A stretch of 7,276 nucleotides of DNA from Rhizobium sp. Q54 (GCA_945901195.1 CAMDKB010000238.1:1-7276); one strand, 5' to 3'. Positions 1 to 7,141 are shown, counted from the first letter of the stretch. Numbers and translations: made by a program. The notes: generated by a model from the letters alone, not told the origin.

Positions 1-1633
1 CGTCATTGTAGAGAATTTTATAAGTGACGTTCGTCTTTGTGCCGATGGCCCAGCGCACAGCCATGATGCCGGAATGATTGTAGGTGCCATCGCCAAGATT
101 CTGGAAGACATGATTGCGTGTCGAGAACGGGGCTTCGCCAATCCAGTTAGCGCCTTCGCCACCCATCTGGGTGAAACCTTCCGTGCCCCGATCCATCCAC
201 TGCACCATGTAGTGGCAGCCGATACCGGCATAGGCGCGGGCGCCCTCCGGAATTTTCGTCGAGGAATTATGCGGGCAGCCCGAACAAAAATAAGGAATGC
301 GCACCGCCGCATCTTTTGTTTCCGCGAGCGATTTCTGGAAAGCTCGAATTTCGTCCACATGCTGGCGAAGTTTTTCGTCTCCGCCATGGAAACGTAACAG
401 GCGCTCCCCGATGGCGACGGCAATATCATTACTGTCGAGCGCGCCCTTGACCGGAAACAACCAATTGCCCGCCTCGTCTTTCTTGCCAACGCAAACGGGT
501 TGATCCGCAGTGCCATAGAGTTCTTCGCGCACCTGAACTTCAATCAGCGAGCGCTTTTCCTCAACGACGATGATGAGTTCCAACCCTTCTGCAAATTGCT
601 TCAGGCCCTGCGGCTCCATCGGCCAGGGACAACCTATCTTGTAAAGCCGCAAACCCAGATCGTTGGCGCGCGTCTCGTCGATGCCAAGATCGTCGAGCGC
701 CTGCCGCACATCGAGATAGGACTTACCGGTCGTGATAACGCCGACTTTTGCCTTCGGGCCACCCGAGGTGATGATGCGATTGAGCTTGTTGGCCCGCACC
801 CAGGCAACGACCGCGTCGCGCTTGTAATCCTGCAGCCGCGCTTCCTGCGTGAGCACGGGATCGTTGGGGCGGATATTCAATCCGCCGTCCGGCATTGCAA
901 AATCCTGGGGCGTCACCGGCTTCACGTTTTCACCAGATACGTCGATGGAAGCGGTAGATTCCACGGTATCTTTTACGAGCTTGATGCCAACCCAAACGCC
1001 TGCGTAGCGGCTGAGCGCCCAACCCAGAAGGCCGTAATCGAGAATTTCCTGAACGCCCGCCGGATGCAAGATGGGCATCATCACATCAAGGAAATGAAAC
1101 TCGGATTGATGCGCTGTCGTGGAAGATTCCGCTGTGTGATCATCGCCCATCAGCGCGATGACGCCACCATTGCTGGATGTCCCCGCGAGATTTGAATGGC
1201 GGAACACATCGCCGGAACGGTCAACCCCTGGTCCCTTCGCATACCACAGGGCAAAAACCCCATCGAACTTGCCTTCGCCACGCATTTCCGCCTGCTGGCT
1301 CCCCCAGACAGCCGTCGCGGCAAGATCCTCGTTCAGGCCCGGCTTGAAAATGATATTTTCCGCCACCAGACGGCTCTGGGCATGGAACAATTGCTGGTCG
1401 AGACCGCCGAGGGGAGAGCCCCGGTAACCCGTCACAAACGCAGCCGTATTCAGACCGTTGGCCCGGTCACGTTCTTTCTGCAGCAACAGCAGGCGAACGA
1501 TTGCCTGATTTCCCGACACAAAAATACGGCTGCGGCGGAGGTCGTATTTGTCATCAAGCGTCACGGCGTTCTGCGCGCCTGCGCGCTCCGGCGGAGAAAT
1601 GCGGTCCGGCGAAATGCTGACCTTGTCGTCCAT
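1..1633 (-). CDS. Indolepyruvate ferredoxin oxidoreductase family protein (N-terminal part, runs off left edge)
   Basis: This is an open frame of 544 complete codons with no stop inside the window; its C-terminus lies beyond base 1. It matches the large fused 2-oxoacid:ferredoxin oxidoreductase family, which oxidatively decarboxylates aryl-pyruvates such as indolepyruvate to acyl-CoA using thiamine diphosphate. Visible landmarks are an N-terminal pyrimidine-binding-like half with FVTGYRGSPLGGLD (residues 66-79), GDDHTAESSTTAHQSE (163-178), and a transketolase C-terminal-like middle (about 295-415). A CSGCPHNSS segment (450-458) follows, then GIGCH (470-474), and finally NLGDGTYNHSG (512-522), whose GDG is the start of the thiamine-diphosphate/Mg motif. 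Members of this fused form are usually around 1,150 residues, so roughly half is missing here (family knowledge). The ATG start at 1633-1631 is preceded by AGAGGAAA at good spacing. It is transcribed divergently from the metal-transport cluster. The family call is secure; the exact substrate is not shown by sequence. Confidence 0.93.
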   Translation of the reverse strand, partial: MDDKVSISPDRISPPERAGAQNAVTLDDKYDLRRSRIFVSGNQAIVRLLLLQKERDRANGLNTAAFVTGYRGSPLGGLDQQLFHAQSRLVAENIIFKPGLNEDLAATAVWGSQQAEMRGEGKFDGVFALWYAKGPGVDRSGDVFRHSNLAGTSSNGGVIALMGDDHTAESSTTAHQSEFHFLDVMMPILHPAGVQEILDYGLLGWALSRYAGVWVGIKLVKDTVESTASIDVSGENVKPVTPQDFAMPDGGLNIRPNDPVLTQEARLQDYKRDAVVAWVRANKLNRIITSGGPKAKVGVITTGKSYLDVRQALDDLGIDETRANDLGLRLYKIGCPWPMEPQGLKQFAEGLELIIVVEEKRSLIEVQVREELYGTADQPVCVGKKDEAGNWLFPVKGALDSNDIAVAIGERLLRFHGGDEKLRQHVDEIRAFQKSLAETKDAAVRIPYFCSGCPHNSSTKIPEGARAYAGIGCHYMVQWMDRGTEGFTQMGGEGANWIGEAPFSTRNHVFQNLGDGTYNHSGIMAVRWAIGTKTNVTYKILYND

Positions 1634-1867
1634 GACGTTTCCTCTGCCTGCTCGGACGCTGCCATTACGGAGGCGATTCATTGCGGCATTTTAGCACAAA
1701 AAGTAAGTCAGGCCCCCTGCCGTTTCAAGCCGCTTTGCAGCGCTCCAAACATCAAGCCCGACACAATTGGCTGCAAAGGAAGCAATGGCGCGACGGCGCG
1801 TATTTCTGTAACATCGTGATTCAGACCGGCAGCCCATTCGTCCTGACCGGAAGTTCGAAGAGGCATC
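1634..1867. other. Divergent intergenic region
   Basis: These 234 bases separate the minus-strand oxidoreductase from the plus-strand DUF1007 gene and should carry promoters for both. The only -10-like hexamer I can point to for the oxidoreductase is TAAAAT, read on the minus strand at 1693-1688. It has no convincing -35 at 16-18 bases, so it is weak. For the plus-strand genes no good sigma-70 pair is visible. A G/C tract lies near 1711-1720 (GGCCCCCTGCC), but there is no clear metal-regulator palindrome. No RNA gene or riboswitch is recognised. Short open frames here on the minus strand (for example 1691-1954) overlap the DUF1007 start and look like noise. Confidence 0.5.
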
Positions 1868-2518
1868 ATGACGACCCGCCTGTCCCGACGTCTTGCACCC
1901 GCGATCATCGCCGCCAGCTTTGGCGCTATCGGTCCCGCGCTCGCACACCCTCACGTTTACGTAGCTGTCCGGAGCGAAATCGTCTTTGCATCAGATGGAA
2001 AGATCACGGGCGTTCGCCATAGCTGGACTTTCGATGAGATGTATTCAGCGTTCGCAGTGCAAGGCATGGTCAAGGACGGCAAGGCCAACCAGAGCGAATT
2101 GAACGAACTCGCCAAAACCAACGTCAAGCAACTCTCCGAATACAGTTATTTCACCATCGTGCGGGCCGGCGGCAAATCCGCCGAGTTCAGGGACGTCACG
2201 GACGCCACGATATCGCTTGATGCAAAACAGAACGTCACGCTGCATTTCACAGCCGAGTTCAAAGAGCCCGCCAGCGCCAGCAAGGCGTTCATGATGCAGG
2301 TTTTTGATCCTGATTATTTCGTTGCATTCGACTTTGAGAAGCAAAATCCGGTGACCATGAAGAATGCGCCGCAAGGCTGTTCCTTGCGCATGGTGACGCC
2401 AAAGCCCCTGTCCGACGAAGAGACCCGCCGTCTGCAGCAATCAGCAGGCACAAACGATTCTCCAGGAGCCGACTTCGGCGCCAAACTCGCCACGCGCGCA
2501 TCCGTCGCTTGCCCGTAA
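1868..2518 (+). CDS. DUF1007 family periplasmic protein (partner of Ni/Co transporter)
   Basis: This 216-residue protein has an N-terminal Arg-rich, hydrophobic signal peptide ending ALA at residues 24-26. Cleavage there would leave a mature N-terminus of HPHVYV, which is characteristic of DUF1007 and a plausible metal ligand. The family signature continues with HSWTFDEMYSAF (51-62) and a beta-rich middle ending in YFVAFDFE. There is no membrane anchor after the signal, so a periplasmic location is inferred. Its biochemical role is not established. It is repeatedly found beside, or fused to, NicO-type nickel/cobalt transporters, as here, so an accessory role in divalent metal transport is likely. 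The ATG has GAAGAGG four bases upstream (1857-1863). It is the first gene of the plus-strand cluster, and its stop codon opens the 20-bp repeat array that precedes the transporter gene. Confidence 0.87.
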   Translation: MTTRLSRRLAPAIIAASFGAIGPALAHPHVYVAVRSEIVFASDGKITGVRHSWTFDEMYSAFAVQGMVKDGKANQSELNELAKTNVKQLSEYSYFTIVRAGGKSAEFRDVTDATISLDAKQNVTLHFTAEFKEPASASKAFMMQVFDPDYFVAFDFEKQNPVTMKNAPQGCSLRMVTPKPLSDEETRRLQQSAGTNDSPGADFGAKLATRASVACP

Positions 2519-2594
2519 CTCCGAGAGACTCCAGATAACTCCGAGAAGCTACAGGTACTCTGAGGAACTCCAGGTAACCCCGAGAAAGTCCATG
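2516..2594 (+). repeat. Four degenerate 20-bp tandem direct repeats in the DUF1007-NicO gap
   Basis: Four head-to-tail units can be read: TAACTCCGAGAGACTCCAGA (2516-2535), TAACTCCGAGAAGCTACAGG (2536-2555), TACTCTGAGGAACTCCAGG (2556-2574, one base shorter) and TAACCCCGAGAAAGTCCATG (2575-2594). The first unit begins with the TAA stop of the DUF1007 gene and the last ends with the ATG start of the transporter gene. The array is therefore exactly the spacer plus both codons. Each unit carries a purine-rich GAGA/GAGG core resembling a weak Shine-Dalgarno sequence, and the core of unit 4 (GAGAAAG, 2582-2588) is correctly placed for the transporter start. The array probably arose by duplication of an original 20-bp intergenic segment. 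Confidence 0.8.
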
Positions 2595-3803
2595 CAGACC
2601 AGAAATTCCTGCGACAAAACATGGATCGCGATTGCAATCATAAGCGTGTGCGCGGCAGCCTTGCTTCTGGGCGGCGTCGACGCGCTGGCGCAGGCCAAAA
2701 ACCCGTTCAACGTCGGCATCAGCGAAGGCGGAGCGGCGCCGCAGGGTGGCATCACCGGCTGGATATTCGCACAGCAGATTGCTTTCGAACGCATGCTGTC
2801 GTCCGGCGTGCGTGCAATCAAGACAGACCCGTCAGCAGTCTGGGCGCTGATGGGCGTCAGTTTTGCCTATGGCGTCTTTCACGCTGCGGGTCCCGGCCAC
2901 GGCAAGGCCGTCGTGGCTTCCTATATGTTTGCCAATGAAAGAGCACTGAATCGCGGCATTGCCATTTCGTTTCTGGCCGCAATGCTGCAAGCGATTGTAG
3001 CCATTGCCATTGTCGGCATTCTTGCGTGGGTGCTGAATGCCACATCCAATCGCATGAAATCTGTCGCCAATCTCGTGGAAGTCGCCAGCTTTGCGGGCAT
3101 CGCGCTATTGGGACTCTGGCTGATCTGGATCAAGGGCCGGGCGCTGATGGCCGTTTTGCCTTCGTTGAGACCAGCCGCAGACGCCCATAGTTCGCCCTCG
3201 CCGGTGGCAGCGCCTCCTCCACATGACCACCATGCTCATGACTCGCATGATCACCATCATTCACATAACCACGGCGATGGCGATTCTCATGCGCATGCAG
3301 GAACACACGATCACGGCCACGGTGTTCAAACGCTGACGCCCGTGCTCGCCAAAGTCCAAACCCAGCACGATCATGACCATCAGGCGCACGAACATCATGC
3401 ACACGGCGAACCCGGCCATGTTCGCGACGAACATTGCGGACATTTTCATGCGCCCGATCCAAAAACGCTCGGCGAGAACTTCTCCTGGGGCGCGGCATTG
3501 GCGACCGTCGTAACGGCCGGCGCGCGCCCGTGTTCGGGCGCGATCCTGGTACTCGTATTCGCTGTAGCGCAGGGCATTTTTCTGGCAGGCGTTGCTGCAA
3601 CCTTTGCCATGGCGCTGGGGACGGCCCTGACCACAGGTGCTCTCGCTGCCGTCGCCGTGCTCGCCAAGAACATCGCGTTGCGTTATGCGGGGCAAGGCGG
3701 TACGCGCGGCGTTGTTCTCATCAGGGCGCTGGAATGCGCTGCTGCCGTCGCTGTGTTTCTCCTCGGCGCAACCCTGTTTCTGGGATCGATACATTCGCTT
3801 TGA
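2592..3803 (+). CDS. NicO/RcnA-type nickel/cobalt transporter with His-rich loop
   Basis: This 403-residue polytopic inner-membrane protein belongs to the NicO family, which moves Ni2+ and Co2+; RcnA-like members are exporters. A hydrophobic N-terminal segment (about 11-33) is followed by a soluble stretch. Next comes the family motif GVFHAAGPGHGKAVVASYM (94-112), with His97 and His103 as expected metal-path residues. Helices follow around 121-147 and 160-182. A loop at about 185-290 contains 27 histidines between residues 199 and 286, many in HDH, HAH and HNH runs. The C-terminal half starts at about 297 with a second signature, TAGARPCSGAILVL (308-321), and two more hydrophobic segments (about 330-360 and 373-400). 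The ATG is preceded only by a weak GAGAAAG at 2582-2588. The pairing with DUF1007 supports nickel/cobalt. The direction of transport, export versus uptake, is inferred from resemblance to RcnA and is not proven. Confidence 0.9.
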   Translation: MQTRNSCDKTWIAIAIISVCAAALLLGGVDALAQAKNPFNVGISEGGAAPQGGITGWIFAQQIAFERMLSSGVRAIKTDPSAVWALMGVSFAYGVFHAAGPGHGKAVVASYMFANERALNRGIAISFLAAMLQAIVAIAIVGILAWVLNATSNRMKSVANLVEVASFAGIALLGLWLIWIKGRALMAVLPSLRPAADAHSSPSPVAAPPPHDHHAHDSHDHHHSHNHGDGDSHAHAGTHDHGHGVQTLTPVLAKVQTQHDHDHQAHEHHAHGEPGHVRDEHCGHFHAPDPKTLGENFSWGAALATVVTAGARPCSGAILVLVFAVAQGIFLAGVAATFAMALGTALTTGALAAVAVLAKNIALRYAGQGGTRGVVLIRALECAAAVAVFLLGATLFLGSIHSL

Positions 3804-3833
3804 TACCAATTGGCGATGAAACCTGCTGCCACC

Positions 3834-3868
3834 GGTACAAGTTGCGCCCGAAAGCGCCATGGTGTACC
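3834..3868 (+). other. Nested inverted repeat (possible RNA hairpin) downstream of the transporter gene
   Basis: GGTACA (3834-3839) pairs perfectly with TGTACC (3863-3868). Inside it, GCGC (3844-3847) pairs with GCGC (3854-3857) around a CCGAAA loop. It lies in the 94-base gap between the transporter stop and the next gene's start. It has no T-run behind it, so it is not a standard Rho-independent terminator. It could stabilise or process the message, or be chance. Confidence 0.3.
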
Positions 3869-3897
3869 TCCGGGGTAGCGAATGGACGGAGTGCCCC

Positions 3898-4134
3898 GTG
3901 GCGGAACCCAAGAAAATCAATTGGCAGAACCTGCTGACCGTCGGCAGCGTAACCGTTCTGGTCGGCACCGAACTCGTCGGCATGACCTGGGCCGCCGGCT
4001 GGGCCATTGGCGGTATTTTCGAATTGCCGCCTTTGTTTGCAACCATATTTGAAATCGCCGGGACGTTGCTCGGCCTCGTTGGTCTTTATTATTTTGTGCG
4101 CGCCGCGCTCAAGGCCGAGCCGATCCTCGAATAA
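3898..4134 (+). CDS. Small two-helix membrane protein, function unknown
   Basis: This encodes 78 residues from a GTG start at 3898, which has GGAG six bases upstream (3888-3891). An in-frame ATG at 3859 would add 13 residues, but it has no good ribosome binding site and falls in the nested inverted repeat, so I prefer the GTG. The protein has a short polar N-terminus (AEPKKINWQNL), then a hydrophobic stretch from about residue 13 to 36 rich in Gly, Val and Trp. A short link (FELPP) leads to a second hydrophobic stretch (about 43-64), and the tail is charged (ALKAEPILE). I do not recognise a named family. It sits between the nickel/cobalt transporter and the amine oxidase gene, 23 bases before the latter, so it is probably co-transcribed with one or both. 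Confidence 0.75.
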   Translation: MAEPKKINWQNLLTVGSVTVLVGTELVGMTWAAGWAIGGIFELPPLFATIFEIAGTLLGLVGLYYFVRAALKAEPILE

Positions 4135-4150
4135 TCCTGACAGCTCAGGA
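4135..4150 (+). promoter_or_regulatory. Hairpin overlapping the amine oxidase ribosome binding site
   Basis: TCCTGA (4135-4140) and TCAGGA (4145-4150) form a perfect 6-bp stem with a CAGC loop. It starts directly after the TAA stop of the small membrane protein. The right arm contains AGGA (4147-4150), the Shine-Dalgarno sequence lying seven bases before the ATG at 4158. In the folded state the site would be hidden. A ribosome terminating on the upstream gene would cover the left arm, so translational coupling is a plausible reading. The stem is short and its stability has not been calculated. Confidence 0.4.
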
Positions 4151-4157
4151 AGCGTCC

Positions 4158-5403
4158 ATGAAAGCGTCTTTCCGCCAACAATGCGACGTTGCGGTCATTG
4201 GCGCGGGCGCAGCTGGCATCGCAGCGGCGCGCGAATTAACCGCTGCAAAACTCGACGTCCAGTTGATCGAGGCGCGCAGCCGCCCGGGCGGTCGCGCCTT
4301 GACGGAAATCCACGGTGGGCATGCCCTTGATCTTGGTTGCGGCTGGCTCCATTCAGCCGATGACAATCCCTATGTCGGCATAGCCGGCGATCTCGGTTTT
4401 ACCGCCGACAAGACGCCGCCCCCCTGGCAGGAGATGATGTCTGAGGATGCTTTCCCCTCGCAGGACCAGGCCGCTTTCCGGTCGGCGCAGGCGAAATTTT
4501 ATTCCCGGCTTGAAGCCGCAGCTCAAGAGCCAACCGACCGTCCGGCATCCGATTGTCTCGATCAGGGCGCCCCCTGGAGCGCGCTGATCGACGCGGTCAG
4601 CACCTATGTCAATGGTTGTGAACTTGCGCGCCTGTCGGCAAAGGATTTCGACAATTATCATGACAGCGAAATCAACTATCGCATAACCCAGGGCTATGGC
4701 GCGCTGATCGCCCGCCTCGCCGATGATGTGCCCGCCATCTATGATTGCCCCGTCAGCCGCATCGACCACAGCGGCGCGATGATATCGGTTGAAACGGCGC
4801 GAGGCGCCTTGCAGGCCCGCGCGATTGTCATTGCTGTCCCCACAAATATTCTCGCCCGTGAAATCATCCGCTTTACTCCAGCCATTCCGTCAAAACTCGA
4901 AGCCGCGGCAATGCTGCCGCTGGGCATCGCCAACAAACTCTATCTGGCAGTCGAAGGCCCGGAAGAGTTGCCGGATAATGGCCGCATCTTCGGCCAGATA
5001 GATCGCAACGATACCGGCGCCTATCATCTGCGCCCCTTCGGAAAGCCTCTTATCGAAGGGTATTTCGGCGGCGACTGCGCGCGAGGCCTTGAGAAAGATG
5101 GGCTGGCTGCTTTTTCCGCCTTCGCCATCGAAGAAATCTGCGGCATGCTTGGCAACTTATGGCGCAACCGGCTGAGGCCGCTAGCGGCCAGTGCGTGGGC
5201 AAACGATCCTTTCGCACTTGGTTCCTATTCGCACGCCATGCCCGGCCATTGGGACAAGCGCGCGGTGTTGGCATCGCCCGTAAACAATCGCCTGTTTTTT
5301 TGCAGGCGAGGCGACATCGCCGCATTATTTTTCGACAGCACACGGCGCACATGAAAGCGGTCTGCGCGCTGCAAGGGACCTGTTGGCCACCTTGCGTAAT
5401 TGA
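4158..5403 (+). CDS. Flavin monoamine oxidase family protein, interrupted by a +1 frameshift near the C-terminus
   Basis: This is an FAD-dependent amine oxidase-like protein. The N-terminal Rossmann fold has VAVIGAGAAGIAAA (11-24), the acidic ribose-binding end LIEAR (36-40) and RPGGRA (42-47), followed by GCGWLHSADDNP (60-71). A substrate-domain segment, YRITQGYGALIARL, and the NKLYL stretch, with its family-conserved Lys, also fit. As written, the frame stays intact to Leu-Phe-Phe at residues 379-381. After a seven-T run (5295-5301) it reads 17 unrelated residues to a stop at 5352-5354, giving 398 residues. Dropping one T gives the expected ending, AGEATSPHYFSTAHGAHESG followed by a last helix, with a TGA stop at 5401-5403 (414 residues). 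That ending holds the conserved GEATS FAD-binding motif, so the 398-residue form should be non-functional or unstable. Sequencing error, true mutation and slippage-based switching are all possible. The substrate is unknown. A good AGGA precedes the ATG. Confidence 0.85.
5295..5301 (+). repeat. T7 homopolymer at the frameshift point of the amine oxidase gene
   Basis: Seven consecutive T bases follow CCTG. With six, the amine oxidase frame would continue into its conserved C-terminal FAD motif; with seven, it terminates early. Homopolymers of this length are common places for both sequencing indels and replication or transcription slippage. Confidence 0.85.
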
Positions 5404-5435
5404 TACCAGTGCGACGACGCGCGCCCCGGGTTTGT
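5404..5435. other. Convergent intergenic gap
   Basis: These 32 bases lie between the restored amine oxidase stop and the stop codon of the opposing sulfatase-like gene. They include a CCCGGG palindrome and a T-rich stretch (TTTGTTT), but there is no stem long enough to call a bidirectional terminator. Confidence 0.4.
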
Positions 5436-7133
5436 TTACCGGTTCTGCATAAGGCCGGATTCGATCAGCCTGCGATGAAATTTAAGCATCTCGTCGCGGG
5501 ACTTGCAGTTCCACGCCTGCCCCGCGCACACCTGCATGAGTCGCAAGCGTTCGCGCCAGCTTTCCGGCAGTGGCAGCCGGGCGGCGTCCAGAAACACGGC
5601 GCCGATAAACGCTATATCGATGGATTCAAGCTCCGGCAGAGGCGGCGGCGTGTAATTGACGCCATCAACCGAATAATAGGTTGTGTAGAGTGGATAGCCT
5701 TCCGGCAACTTCATATCCTGAACGCCGGTTTCAGTTTCGTAGCCGTAGAGATACGCGGCAGGTATGGCGTGGTGATCGCCATATTGGACCAGTAGAAAGG
5801 ACTCACCGGGAAAGCGCGTACGCAATTGCTCTTTGAGATAATCAAGATCAATGCGCGCCATGGCAAGCCGGCGCAGATACTCATTCATTTCAGGATGATT
5901 ATTTGGCCCACCCGTTGGCACTTTGATCTGCGGCTCGAACTCGTAATTATAGGGCCAGTGCGCAGACATGGTTTCGAGAAAAGTGAACAATGGCTTTTGC
6001 GAGCCAGCGACATGCTTGCCAATTTCATTGAGCATGTTGTCGTAATAAAACCGGTCCGTATCCCAATCCAGCTTCGCGCCCTGCGCCTTGCGATCAAAGA
6101 CTTCGCGAATGCCGATCGTCTCGAAAAAAATCTTGTTCCCAAACGTACCGAAAATATAAGGATAGAACATAATATTGCGGTAGCCGCATTTTTCAAGAAT
6201 TTGGGGCATGGACTCTTTCACGCGTCCCGCCATGAAATACTGGATGAAATCCTTCATGCTGCCGAAATAGCGACTGGAAAGGCCCAGCATGACGGCCGAT
6301 TCCGAAATCCACGACGCCCCGCCATAGGTTTCCACATTCAGCTTGTGCAGCTTGCCATCGAAAGAATTGAACAACGGCAGTATTACCGGATCATAAGTCA
6401 CCTGCGGAAAGAACATCGGTGGACCAACCGATTCCTGATGGATCAGGATGATATGCGGCGGTTTGGTTTGTGGCTTGCAATTTCCGCCGGGTTCAAAAGG
6501 CTTTGCATTGCTGCGTTGCGCCGTTTCGATCATTCCCCCGCGCATGAGAGCCTGCGTTGTCTCCAGCGATGACGCGAAGAACGATGACACATGCCAGTCG
6601 GGAAAATTGAACAGCACATGCGGGCGATGGCCGCGAATTGTGACAGCTGTGTAGGACACCGCAGCCAGCAACACCATCGAGAGAAAAGACCAGCGGCGTC
6701 TGATGGAAGGTCTTTCCAGCCGCCAGGCGAACCAGGTTCCCAGCGTCAGCGAAACAAGCGCCCCAATAATTGCCAGCATCGCCAGCGGCCGCCCAAACCA
6801 CCATCCGAACACAGGCATCCAGTCGTGGGCATAATAAACAAAGTCCCACATGTGGAGGGTAAACGTCAGTGTCTCAAATTTGACATAGGCCGTGATCGCG
6901 ATGACGGCCACCAGAGATGCGACGAAAACGCTCGACGCAAAGGGCCGACGCGTCAGAAACACGAGCGCGGAAATCATCGCCGCGCCCATCGCCGTCATAT
7001 GGACGGCGTTTGAGGCGAAGCCTTCAGTTTCGTAAAAATACCAACCAAGTCCCGCCAAGGCTAGCAAGGACAAAAACAGGGTTATAAAAACCGGAAGCTT
7101 GAAACCGAGCCACCATGCTTTCAGTCTGAACAT
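5436..7133 (-). CDS. Sulfatase-like / LTA synthase family membrane phosphotransferase
   Basis: This 565-residue protein has about five N-terminal membrane helices (roughly 14-34, 45-62, 68-84, 112-136, 148-166). A large extracytoplasmic alkaline-phosphatase/sulfatase-fold domain follows. That domain shows IILIHQES (228-235), with Glu234 a likely metal ligand, and GGASWISESAVMLGL (271-285), the region that carries the nucleophile. FLETMSAHWPY (385-395) and YGDHH (451-455) supply a His and the Asp-His metal pair. Relatives transfer phosphoglycerol or phosphoethanolamine to cell-envelope glycans or lipids, and the acceptor here is unknown. By my hand alignment to LtaS the nucleophile position holds Ser274 rather than Thr. 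I chose the ATG at 7133. A TTG at 7145 in the same frame would add four residues, but it overlaps the preceding stop and sits only two bases from the GGAG at 7151-7148. The gene follows the class III alcohol dehydrogenase gene directly and is probably co-transcribed with it. Confidence 0.85.
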   Translation of the reverse strand: MFRLKAWWLGFKLPVFITLFLSLLALAGLGWYFYETEGFASNAVHMTAMGAAMISALVFLTRRPFASSVFVASLVAVIAITAYVKFETLTFTLHMWDFVYYAHDWMPVFGWWFGRPLAMLAIIGALVSLTLGTWFAWRLERPSIRRRWSFLSMVLLAAVSYTAVTIRGHRPHVLFNFPDWHVSSFFASSLETTQALMRGGMIETAQRSNAKPFEPGGNCKPQTKPPHIILIHQESVGPPMFFPQVTYDPVILPLFNSFDGKLHKLNVETYGGASWISESAVMLGLSSRYFGSMKDFIQYFMAGRVKESMPQILEKCGYRNIMFYPYIFGTFGNKIFFETIGIREVFDRKAQGAKLDWDTDRFYYDNMLNEIGKHVAGSQKPLFTFLETMSAHWPYNYEFEPQIKVPTGGPNNHPEMNEYLRRLAMARIDLDYLKEQLRTRFPGESFLLVQYGDHHAIPAAYLYGYETETGVQDMKLPEGYPLYTTYYSVDGVNYTPPPLPELESIDIAFIGAVFLDAARLPLPESWRERLRLMQVCAGQAWNCKSRDEMLKFHRRLIESGLMQNR

Positions 7134-7141
7134 AATGGCGT

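Noticed and set aside
500..1195. Long plus-strand open frame (231 codons) opposite the oxidoreductase
   Set aside because: It lies antisense to an uninterrupted 544-codon frame carrying clear family motifs; its own translation has no recognisable domain.
1233..1262. Suspected frameshift in the oxidoreductase near an A5/C4 run
   Set aside because: Careful reading of the run (five A, four C) keeps the frame open through DGVFALWYAKGPGVDRSGD.
1700..1730. Possible RcnR-type nickel regulator box around the C/G tract upstream of the DUF1007 gene
   Set aside because: The TACT-G6-N-AGTA pattern is not met: only one TACT half is near the G tract and the spacing is wrong.
1634..1867. Possible metal-sensing riboswitch ahead of the transport genes
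   Set aside because: No multi-helix layout or conserved core recognisable by eye, and such riboswitches are not typical of this group.
3261..4046. Minus-strand open frame of 261 codons over the His-rich loop, the downstream gap and the small gene
   Set aside because: It is antisense to the transporter; its length comes from the biased His codons and GC-rich third positions, and no domain is visible.
5291..5304. Programmed -1 ribosomal frameshift at the T7 run
   Set aside because: A -1 shift leads into the wrong frame; the conserved ending needs a +1 shift or loss of one base.
3800..5409. TTGATACCA occurring at both the transporter stop (3800-3808) and the amine oxidase stop (5400-5408)
   Set aside because: Only nine bases are shared, the flanks differ, and each copy includes a TGA stop; chance is adequate.
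5826..6572. Plus-strand open frame of 248 codons opposite the sulfatase-like gene
   Set aside because: Shadow of a well-supported gene; no motif, and it crosses the conserved catalytic region of the real gene.
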